From an uncultured Granulosicoccaceae bacterium (lineage in GTDB: Bacteria; Pseudomonadota; Gammaproteobacteria; Granulosicoccales; Granulosicoccaceae): DNA of 64,000 bases. Shown here in pieces: positions 56,871 through 64,000 of the stretch. The stretch lies in the NCBI GenBank assembly GCA_937930305.1, contig CALGLE010000004.1, positions 242,989 to 306,988 on the forward strand, written 5' to 3'. The stretch's first letter is position 1. Each line of letters begins with the position of its first letter. The notes under the pieces are model-generated. The model was not told the origin of the DNA. It saw only the letters and a program-made list of their open reading frames with translations, and made no database searches. A program made the position numbers and the translations under genes.

Positions 56871-57873
56871 GCATTCATCTATGAACGACGCAGCGGCTTC
56901 ACGTGTGGCTGAATTTCGTGAAGTTACGCAGCAGTTGCGTACTGAAATCGGTCAAGTCATTGTTGGGCAAGATCATGTGGTTGAGCACTTACTCATCACC
57001 TTGTTTGTTGGTGGACACTGCTTGGTTACCGGCATGCCCGGCACGGCTAAAACGCTGTTAGTGCGTACCTTAGCCGATGCCTTGGGTTTGCAATTTAATC
57101 GCATACAATTCACACCCGACTTAATGCCGACTGATATCACCGGCACAGACATTATTGAAGATGATGAAAACGGGCAACGCCAATGGCGTTTTGTTCCAGG
57201 GCCCATTTTCACTAATGTGTTGTTAGCAGATGAGATTAACCGCACCCCTCCGAAAACCCAGGCGGCATTGCTTGAAGCCATGCAAGAGTACTCGGCCACC
57301 GTCCGCGGGCAAAGACACACCATCGCCAAGCCTTTTTTCGTGTTGGCCACCCAAAACCCACTCGAACTTGAAGGCACCTACCCATTGCCTGAGGCCCAGT
57401 TAGATCGATTCCTATTTAACATCTTGCTCGATTACTTGCCATTAGAGGATGAACTCAAGGTCGTGGAACGTTTTACCTCAGATACCCCCCCAATCAACGT
57501 ACAAGCCTGCACCAACGCGGCACAAATATTGGCGTTTCAGCAATTAGTGCGACAAGTTCCGGTTTCAGAGTCTGTTGGTCGCTATGCGGTGCAGTTGGTT
57601 CGTGGCACCCGACCCCAAGATCCGGCGGCGCCTGAGGAAGTTAAGCGCTATGTGAAGTTTGGTGCGTCCGTTCGTGCGGCTTTGTTCATAACGCTGGCGG
57701 CGAAGGCCCGAGCGCTAATGGAAGGTCGTTACCATGTCACCAATGATGACATTGATGCCTTAGCGGCTCCAGTCCTACGTCACCGAGTGATGGTGAATTA
57801 CTTCGCTGAAGCCGATGGATTAACCATCGATGATGTGTTAAGTAAGCTAGTCACGGCCCGAGCCGCGGCCTAG
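56863..57873 (+). CDS. MoxR-family AAA+ ATPase
   Basis: This 336-residue AAA+ ATPase is of the MoxR type, which acts as a chaperone for vWA-domain proteins. Walker A is G-M-P-G-T-A-K-T (57-64). Walker B ends in D-E at 123-124 (L-L-A-D-E-I-N-R-T-P-P-K). The MoxR signature E-A-M-Q-E and sensor A-T-Q-N-P-L-E follow, then the lid domain (about 200-335). It is cytoplasmic. Its ATG overlaps the upstream stop by eight bases. The partner vWA proteins (DUF58, BatA-like) are the next two genes, the classic MoxR arrangement. Confidence 0.95.
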   Translation: MTEHSSMNDAAASRVAEFREVTQQLRTEIGQVIVGQDHVVEHLLITLFVGGHCLVTGMPGTAKTLLVRTLADALGLQFNRIQFTPDLMPTDITGTDIIEDDENGQRQWRFVPGPIFTNVLLADEINRTPPKTQAALLEAMQEYSATVRGQRHTIAKPFFVLATQNPLELEGTYPLPEAQLDRFLFNILLDYLPLEDELKVVERFTSDTPPINVQACTNAAQILAFQQLVRQVPVSESVGRYAVQLVRGTRPQDPAAPEEVKRYVKFGASVRAALFITLAAKARALMEGRYHVTNDDIDALAAPVLRHRVMVNYFAEADGLTIDDVLSKLVTARAAA

Positions 57874-57877
57874 ACAT

Positions 57878-58780
57878 ATGGCTGCACGCGTCGCGACAGA
57901 ATCGTTTCTACAACCCAGTGTGCTAGCGCGTTTGGGATCACTGGAGCTGGTGGCGCGCGCTGTAGTTGAGGGTGCGTTGGTGGGTATGCATCGCTCGCCG
58001 AAGTTTGGCTTCAGTCAGGAATTTGCTGAATATCGAGCGTATAACGAAGGTGATGATTTACGATTTGTTGATTGGAACGTGTATGCGCGAACGGACCGAG
58101 CTTACATCAAACGTTTTCAAGGTGACACCAACACCCGAGTGACCGTCTTGCTAGATGCCAGCGCCTCTATGAATTTTGGTGAACCGGTTAGTAAATGGAA
58201 GTTAGCTCAATACCTTTGTGCATCGCTGGCTTATTTAGTTAAACGACAACACGATGCGTTTGCGCTCACGGTCTTTAACACAGACGTGGTCTCAGAGCTT
58301 CCACCCAGCGCCAATCCGGATGTTCTTCAACGCGTACTCGCTCACTTGCACGCCGCTACCCCCAGCGACGGTACAGATCTCGTGCGTTCATTGCACACCT
58401 TGTCGCAGCGCATCAGCCAGCGCGGGGTGGTCATACTGGTATCTGATTTGTACGCAGATTCTGATGAAATAATTCGTGCCATTCAACCCTTGGCCCACAG
58501 GGGGCAGGAATTGATTGTGTTCCATACCCTGGATCGTGAAGAATTAGAACCGAGCCAAACTCGCATCAGCGCACTGAAAGATCTGGAGTCTGATGAAAAA
58601 ATTGTTGTAGCACCTGAATTTTTGGCCCAAGCGTACCGTAAGAAAATCAACGCTCACTGTGAAGCGATTGAAACCAGTTGCCAAAGATTGGGTGCGGATT
58701 ATGTTCGTGTCATGACCGATGAGCCTTTGGACGGGGTGTTGCACGCTTATTTGCGTCGGCGTGAGACTCAGCCGTCATGA
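57878..58780 (+). CDS. DUF58 vWA-like protein
   Basis: This 300-residue DUF58 protein has the block G-F-S-Q-E-F-A-E-Y-R-A-Y-N-E-G-D-D-L-R-F-V-D-W-N (about 45-70). A vWA-like MIDAS starts at Asp93 (L-D-A-S-A-S-M), with V-S-D-L-Y later. No membrane helix is seen, so it should be a cytoplasmic partner of MoxR. It begins four bases after moxR and overlaps the next gene as ATGA (58777-58780). Family and context agree; the biochemical role is unknown. Confidence 0.93.
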   Translation: MAARVATESFLQPSVLARLGSLELVARAVVEGALVGMHRSPKFGFSQEFAEYRAYNEGDDLRFVDWNVYARTDRAYIKRFQGDTNTRVTVLLDASASMNFGEPVSKWKLAQYLCASLAYLVKRQHDAFALTVFNTDVVSELPPSANPDVLQRVLAHLHAATPSDGTDLVRSLHTLSQRISQRGVVILVSDLYADSDEIIRAIQPLAHRGQELIVFHTLDREELEPSQTRISALKDLESDEKIVVAPEFLAQAYRKKINAHCEAIETSCQRLGADYVRVMTDEPLDGVLHAYLRRRETQPS

Positions 58781-60846
58781 ATTTCTTATTCCCTGTCTTT
58801 CTAGCTGGACTTTTCGGGCTGCTGCTGCCTTGGGTTTTGCATCGGTTTAATCGCGAAACACCCCCAGAAAGCCCATTTCCCTCCACTCGTTTTTTAGAAG
58901 CGACGCGTGTGCCTATCTCACGGAAGAAACGATTGCGTCATTTAGGCTTATTAAGTTTGCGGGCTTTATTTTTGTTAGCGGCGTGCTTGTTGTTTGCGCA
59001 ACCTTATTGTTCAACGGATAAAAATCGCGCTGGCGCACAGAGTAATACGTTTGTAGTCATAGATCGCTCTGCATCGATGCTTGCGGGTGAGCGATGGTCT
59101 GCCGCTGTTGATAAAGCATCGGATGCGTTGAACGCTAGTGGTTCAAATCAACTGGCAGATGCTTCACAAAATCCTGTGCAGCTGTTTGACCTAACATCAC
59201 AGCTTACCGCGCACGCGAGTTTGTCATCGAATTTGACAGAAGCCAAAGCAGCGCTTTTATCTTTAGAACCGTCTTATGAAAAAGCGCAGTATGGTTTAAT
59301 GATGCAGCAGTTAGATGCGCTAGCCTCAAAAGAGACACTGCCTGTTGATGTGGTGTTCATTACTGATGCGCAAAAATCAAATTTGCCGTTGCAGCGTCGT
59401 TTGCTACGAACACAACACATTCGTAATTTTTCTATAGAGCAGGTGGGTGCGCAGGAGAAAAACTTGGCTGTTAAGGGCAGTGCTAGCTCAATCGATGGGG
59501 TCAATGCGCAAGTTTCCGCGCAAGTTTTGTTCAGCCAAGCGGCCGATTCGCCAACACAGGATTCCGATCCAGCGCGGATAAGCTTGCAGATCGGCGCAGG
59601 GGAACAAATTTTATCAACCCGTGATATCGACGCCCTGTCAAACCAGACCGTGACAGTGGTGGTAGACGATCTTATCCTACCCAGTGCTGAAACGACGCAT
59701 CTTACTGTGCGTGCTTTTACGGAAGAGGGTGATGATTTAGCCGTGGACAGTATTGTTGACGTTCCGCTACGAAATGCACAACCGATCGTGGTGGGTATGA
59801 GGGCATTCAATATGAAAGTCCCGGAAGCTGCGTCATTGTTTCTGCGCACCGCGCTATCGACAGATTCATTGGCGCGTGTGGTGTCGCTGTCTGGAAATGA
59901 AGCGAGTGCGGCAACCAACCATTGGATTGTGTTTGTTCCTTATGCCGACAATGAGCAAATAATCCTTCCCGAAGAAGTGACTCAATTTGTGCAAAGCGGT
60001 GGAAACGTCATGATGGTGTTGCAACCTGGAATGGAAGAGTCTGCTGGCACGCCCACAGAATCCGATTACATTGGTTCAGTGGATGTTGCGCATCCGTTAG
60101 CATTGGGCGAATTGGATTGGCAAGAAGCGCGAATTTATTCTCCAATGACCCTTGCACTCAGTGAACTTGATCGTGTGCTAATGCGTACTGGGCAAGGTTT
60201 GCCCTATATGATCGAACGATCAGTGAATGAAAGAGTCAGCGCTGCCGATTCAATTAGCGGGCGACTACTTATCGTCGCGGATCCGCTTAACGGTGTGGTT
60301 TCTGATCTTCCATTGCAGTCTGCCTTTGTTGAATGGGTGGCACACGCAATACAATGGTTTGATGCCAGCAGCGCGTTTCCAGAGCAATTAAATGTTGGTG
60401 ACAGTTTGGTTGTGCCAGCGAACGCGCAAGTTATGTCGCCGAGCCAAAAGCCGCTGAGAACCCTGGCAGAATCCAGTACGAGCAGTCGTTTGTCCTTTAC
60501 GGAACCGGGCATCTACACCGTAGTGACGGGTTCTGCCGAACACCAAGTCATGGTAACGTTGCCTTGGGAGGAATCGAACCTTACCGTCATTGATGATGAC
60601 TTCAAGCAGGCGTGGACTCTGGGAGAACTCGCTTACCCTGACAGTGATAAGGGCGGTGAAGCCGAGCTGAACTCTGCCGAATCTGCAAACCCTTCAGATG
60701 CAGCTTTAGATGCATCAGTACCTAAATCTGAGCAGTTGATACGCCAGCCTTGGTGGCCGTGGCTATTGCCACTGTTAGCACTCACTCTAGTAGCTGAATC
60801 GTTATTAGCAAATCGTCGATTGGCTGTGCGCCGGGACGGGCTGTAA
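58777..60846 (+). CDS. BatA-like double-transmembrane vWA protein
   Basis: This 689-residue protein begins with the BatA N-terminal region (P-V-F-L-A-G-L-F-G-L-L-L-P-W, then F-P-S-T-R-F-L) and two membrane helices (about 3-20 and 58-76). The vWA domain has its MIDAS at Asp96 (I-D-R-S-A-S-M) and a second metal site in V-F-I-T-D-A-Q. A large exported middle part contains a sugar/Ig-like stretch and a DUF4159-like region, and a C-terminal membrane helix lies at about 662-682. It overlaps DUF58 by ATGA and the next gene by one base (TAATG). Confidence 0.85.
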   Translation: MNFLFPVFLAGLFGLLLPWVLHRFNRETPPESPFPSTRFLEATRVPISRKKRLRHLGLLSLRALFLLAACLLFAQPYCSTDKNRAGAQSNTFVVIDRSASMLAGERWSAAVDKASDALNASGSNQLADASQNPVQLFDLTSQLTAHASLSSNLTEAKAALLSLEPSYEKAQYGLMMQQLDALASKETLPVDVVFITDAQKSNLPLQRRLLRTQHIRNFSIEQVGAQEKNLAVKGSASSIDGVNAQVSAQVLFSQAADSPTQDSDPARISLQIGAGEQILSTRDIDALSNQTVTVVVDDLILPSAETTHLTVRAFTEEGDDLAVDSIVDVPLRNAQPIVVGMRAFNMKVPEAASLFLRTALSTDSLARVVSLSGNEASAATNHWIVFVPYADNEQIILPEEVTQFVQSGGNVMMVLQPGMEESAGTPTESDYIGSVDVAHPLALGELDWQEARIYSPMTLALSELDRVLMRTGQGLPYMIERSVNERVSAADSISGRLLIVADPLNGVVSDLPLQSAFVEWVAHAIQWFDASSAFPEQLNVGDSLVVPANAQVMSPSQKPLRTLAESSTSSRLSFTEPGIYTVVTGSAEHQVMVTLPWEESNLTVIDDDFKQAWTLGELAYPDSDKGGEAELNSAESANPSDAALDASVPKSEQLIRQPWWPWLLPLLALTLVAESLLANRRLAVRRDGL

Positions 60847-63800
60847 TGGGCGCAAAATCCATGAATGCATTTGAGCGTTACTTAGCATCGATTAGGCACA
60901 GAGAACAATTACGCCTACTCGTTAACTCGGTGCTCACAATCTTAGCTGTAGTGGTTCTCATTGTGGCTGTCACTACGTTGATTGGGGTTCAGCGCGGCTA
61001 TACCGATCAGTTGGTGTGGGGTGCACGCGCGCTTGTCGTTATCTTGTCAGCCGTTTTGCTTTACACCTATGTCATTCGGCCATGGCGTTCGTTGTCACGA
61101 AATCAAGGCACCGCTTTGGTTGAAGAGGCTGATAGTGCGTTTGATGGTCGTGCTGAAACTTGGTTGAACACGGTTAATAAAACGCCCGAGCATCCGTTTC
61201 TGGACCCACTAGCTGACGATGCCATGCGGGTGGCTGAACGTGTTCCAAAACACAAAGTGGTTAGAACAGAAACTATTGCTTGGCCGATGGCCGGTGTGTT
61301 AGCGACGTGTTTAGCTTGTGTTGGTTTTGTGCAGTACGCTGACTTAGCTTGGAAGAATGGCGCATCCCATGTTCTGTTCGGTTGGGCAAAATCTGGATTA
61401 GTGGCACAACGCGATTTGCGTGTCGAACCGGGTAATACAGAAATTTTGTCCGGTGATGATTTGTCGATATCCGCCAGTTTGAGCGGCTTCACCCGTGAAA
61501 GTGTGTCTCTTGAAGTTAAGTATGCGGATGCCGATTGGCAAAGCACAGAAATTAACGCCACAACGCCCGATCAATTCGACTTCACCGTGTTTCGTATCAC
61601 ACAACCAATGCAATATCGAGTGTCGGCGAAGTATTTAGACAGTGAAACGTTCACCGTCTCTGTTGTGGAACCCGCTCGTCTAGAACGGATTAACGCAGAA
61701 CTGGAATTCCCAGCATGGACTGGGCTTGAGCCGCGACAACGCCCGAACACGCGCAGCGTATCCGGTGTTAAAGACACAAAAGTAACCTTAACCTTTGAAA
61801 CCGACTCACCTTTAAGTGATCCTGTTCTCGTTATGGGAGTGACCGAATTACCACTCACCGTTGAAGGCAATAGCGCCACGGTTACGTTCACCATAAACGA
61901 CAACAGCAGCTATCAATTAAAAGATCGTTTGCTCAATCGCGAAGTGCCGATCAGCCCAGAACACCCCATTAATTTGCGTGGTGATAATCCGCCCAACGTA
62001 AAATTTATTATTCCAGGCAGGGACGTATCCTCCTCACCGATTGAGGAAGTACTTATTGGCCTTGAAGCTCGGGATGATTTTGGTGTTAAGTCCATTGAAC
62101 TGCTGTATTCAGTTAACGCCGGTGATTGGCAGACGTTGTCACTGGGCACCGAGGCACTATCGGAACATGTGTTCTATTTGGAATCAATGGGCCCAGACGC
62201 ATCCCCTTTGCAACCGGGTGATTTGATTACCTACTACGCCCGTGTGAAAGATCACGACCAGGTAGTTGAAACGGACATGTTGTTGATTGATGTTCGCCCA
62301 TTCGTACGCCGATTCTCTCGTGAAAGTTCTGGCGGTGGAGGCGGTGGTGGCGGGCCAGGCAACGAAGGTTCTGATATTTCAAAGCGGCAGAAAGAAATCT
62401 TACTCGCCACTTGGAATTTACTTCGTGCTTCAGAGGCAGCAGGAGGTGATACTCGTGGTCAGCGCGACAACGCTTTGCTATTGGCTGAAATGCAGTCGCG
62501 TTTAGCAGAACAGGCCATCACACTCGCTGAGCGTTCCGAGGCCCGTTCGCTCACAAACCAAGGTGAATTAATTCGTGAATTCGTTGATTACTTGCGCGAA
62601 GCGGTTGAATCCATGGGCCCGTCTGCTGAAGCGCTGGAGGCCCTAACATTCAAAGAAGCTATTAATCCGCAACAGCGTGCATTGCAATTGTTGCAACGTG
62701 CGGAAGCGCTGTTCAATGATATTCGCATTAGCGAACAATCAGGCCAAGGCCAGGGCGGACAACAGCCCGGTCAGGATATGACCGAGATGTTCGAGTTGGA
62801 AATGGATCTTGAACGAAACCAATATGAGCAACAATCTCAACCCCGTCCTCCAGGCGAAGCACAAGCAGAGACTTTGGATGATGTTTTCGAAAAACTGGCT
62901 GAACTTGCACGGCGGCAACAAGAGTTAAGTGAAGAGGCTAAAAAGAATGGCTCGTTAACTCGTGAAGAACGGTGGCGTCAAGAGCAGCTTGCTCGAGAGA
63001 TTGAGCAGCTGCAACGTGAATTGGAAACCATCGAGCAACAAAGTGGTGAGTCAAACAACGATCCATCCAGCGATAGTGGTTCACAAAGTGATTCGCAAGA
63101 AGGGCAGCAAAACAGTCAAGGAAACGAATCCTCGCAAGACAACGCAACGCAGCAACTGCGCGAACAACTCGAACAAGCACGTCAGTCGATGCAAGAAGCA
63201 CTCGATGCTGCAAATCAGGATTCTGTATCGGATTCGTCTCAAGCCGGCGGAGAAAATTCGGAAAACAATCCTTCTGATGAAAATACAGAATCCATTGCGG
63301 GTGAGTCTGGCAATTCGCAGTCTGATTCGGCGAACGAAGGTGAGCTGGCAGAAGCGGATGCTTCTGGTGAGTCTGATGCCAGCAATGCAACAGATGAGGC
63401 AAATCGGGCGTTGCAAGAAGCCTTGAATGAACTGTCTGAAAACCGCGCCAAAGACTTACAAGAGCGCATCAATGAGGCAGTGAATGCTGCCGATTCCATT
63501 TTATCTGAGCAGCGTGAAACCGAGAACGCGGTGCGTGAAGCGGTTGAGAAGGCAGCCCAGGCGCGTGCGGCTGGGCGTTTTTCACAAGGCATGAGCCGTG
63601 ATGAAGCCGCAGAATTATCGCGCAGGAAGCACGATCTGCAGAGAGCGTTGGAAGATGTTCGAAAAGATGTTGAAGTGTTAGAAGAGCGTTTTGCCGATTC
63701 AGCCCCTGAAACTGCAGAACTATTGGATGAAGCGAATCAAGCCCTTGAGGAAAGCCAAGCTGAACTGATGTTGGGTATTGCTGGCGATGGCATCCAAGAC

Positions 63801-64000
63801 AGTGCTTTCGCCACGGTGCTCCCTGGGGAAAGTCTAGTTACAAATTCGTTGCGAAATTATCGTGATCGTTTAAGCGAAGCTTTAGACAGCGCCGCCAATG
63901 AATCCATCAATACAGCGTCTGAAGGTCAACAGCTGGCCGACGCTTTACAGCAATTGCGATCCATCAGACAACTATTAGAGAACCAACAAGGTCAACAAGG
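60846..64000 (+). CDS. DUF4175-like membrane protein, 3' end outside window
   Basis: The frame from the ATG at 60846 stays open to the right edge (1051 codons visible). Two N-terminal helices (about 23-46 and 57-78) are followed by an exported Ig-like region (about 190-480) ending I-D-V-R-P-F-V-R-R-F-S-R-E, as in DUF4175. A run of seven glycines then opens a long Gln/Glu/Ser-rich, coiled-coil-prone tail (about 480-1051) with many Q-Q, D-S and E-S repeats. It starts in the stop of the BatA-like gene (TAATG). The low-complexity tail is likely extended in the periplasm. Function unknown; the protein end is not visible. Confidence 0.8.
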   Translation, partial: MGAKSMNAFERYLASIRHREQLRLLVNSVLTILAVVVLIVAVTTLIGVQRGYTDQLVWGARALVVILSAVLLYTYVIRPWRSLSRNQGTALVEEADSAFDGRAETWLNTVNKTPEHPFLDPLADDAMRVAERVPKHKVVRTETIAWPMAGVLATCLACVGFVQYADLAWKNGASHVLFGWAKSGLVAQRDLRVEPGNTEILSGDDLSISASLSGFTRESVSLEVKYADADWQSTEINATTPDQFDFTVFRITQPMQYRVSAKYLDSETFTVSVVEPARLERINAELEFPAWTGLEPRQRPNTRSVSGVKDTKVTLTFETDSPLSDPVLVMGVTELPLTVEGNSATVTFTINDNSSYQLKDRLLNREVPISPEHPINLRGDNPPNVKFIIPGRDVSSSPIEEVLIGLEARDDFGVKSIELLYSVNAGDWQTLSLGTEALSEHVFYLESMGPDASPLQPGDLITYYARVKDHDQVVETDMLLIDVRPFVRRFSRESSGGGGGGGGPGNEGSDISKRQKEILLATWNLLRASEAAGGDTRGQRDNALLLAEMQSRLAEQAITLAERSEARSLTNQGELIREFVDYLREAVESMGPSAEALEALTFKEAINPQQRALQLLQRAEALFNDIRISEQSGQGQGGQQPGQDMTEMFELEMDLERNQYEQQSQPRPPGEAQAETLDDVFEKLAELARRQQELSEEAKKNGSLTREERWRQEQLAREIEQLQRELETIEQQSGESNNDPSSDSGSQSDSQEGQQNSQGNESSQDNATQQLREQLEQARQSMQEALDAANQDSVSDSSQAGGENSENNPSDENTESIAGESGNSQSDSANEGELAEADASGESDASNATDEANRALQEALNELSENRAKDLQERINEAVNAADSILSEQRETENAVREAVEKAAQARAAGRFSQGMSRDEAAELSRRKHDLQRALEDVRKDVEVLEERFADSAPETAELLDEANQALEESQAELMLGIAGDGIQDSAFATVLPGESLVTNSLRNYRDRLSEALDSAANESINTASEGQQLADALQQLRSIRQLLENQQGQQ

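Noticed and set aside
62938..63426. Open frames of about 150 codons on both strands in the repetitive tail region
   Set aside because: They arise from the low-complexity codon pattern of the DUF4175-like gene and have no start signals or family motifs.

Overview
The window looks like a chromosomal segment of a free-living, probably marine, gammaproteobacterium. The support is the conserved run rnhB-dnaE-accA-tilS-pyrG-kdsA-eno-ftsB-ispD-ispF (a gene order familiar from Pseudomonas-like genomes), an outer membrane (KDO synthesis, a FadL porin, a Blc lipocalin), glutathione-dependent formaldehyde oxidation, and a membrane-anchored FadE acyl-CoA dehydrogenase. I could not identify the genus. I saw no rRNA, tRNA, CRISPR array, insertion sequence or prophage.

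Layout. (1) 1-8.3 kb: two SnoaL/NTF2-like genes, then a minus-strand operon read right to left: LacI-family regulator, solute-binding protein, two permeases, MalK-type ATPase and a GH63/mannosylglycerate-hydrolase-like enzyme. An 18-bp palindrome upstream of the regulator is a likely operator. (2) 8.3-16.2 kb: a lipocalin and an SDR, then a minus-strand group of catabolic-looking genes (Gfo/Idh/MocA oxidoreductase, diaminopropionate ammonia-lyase-like PLP enzyme, alpha/beta hydrolase, sorbosone-dehydrogenase-like protein, M24 peptidase, Asp/Glu-racemase-like protein). (3) 16.3-29.4 kb: the housekeeping run, ending with a methylthioinosine/methylthioadenosine phosphorylase. (4) 29.5-32.9 kb: an ammonium-transporter-like domain fused to PAS, histidine kinase and two receiver domains. 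(5) 32.9-46.8 kb: selO, an M20 amidohydrolase, a rhodanese, the formaldehyde operon (frmA-fghA-flavoprotein), dusA, an Atm1-type exporter, folE, fadE, a PhzS-like monooxygenase and a ClpP-like protease. (6) 46.9-51.0 kb: a fadL-volA-chalcone-isomerase-fold operon closed by a clear intrinsic terminator. (7) 51.3 kb to the right edge: seven tightly coupled plus-strand genes with MoxR, DUF58, three vWA proteins, a caspase-fold protein whose nucleophile cysteine appears to be serine, a TPR-zinc protease and a DUF4175-like protein cut by the window edge.

How the genes work together. Region 1 should take up and hydrolyse a small glycoside under LacI-type control. Region 6 should release fatty acids from lipids at the outer membrane (VolA), move them inward (FadL) and perhaps carry them through the periplasm (chalcone-isomerase fold), feeding beta-oxidation by enzymes such as FadE. 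Region 7 is the best candidate for a little-described system: a MoxR/vWA machine joined to a pseudo-caspase and a periplasmic metalloprotease. Its function cannot be read from sequence alone.
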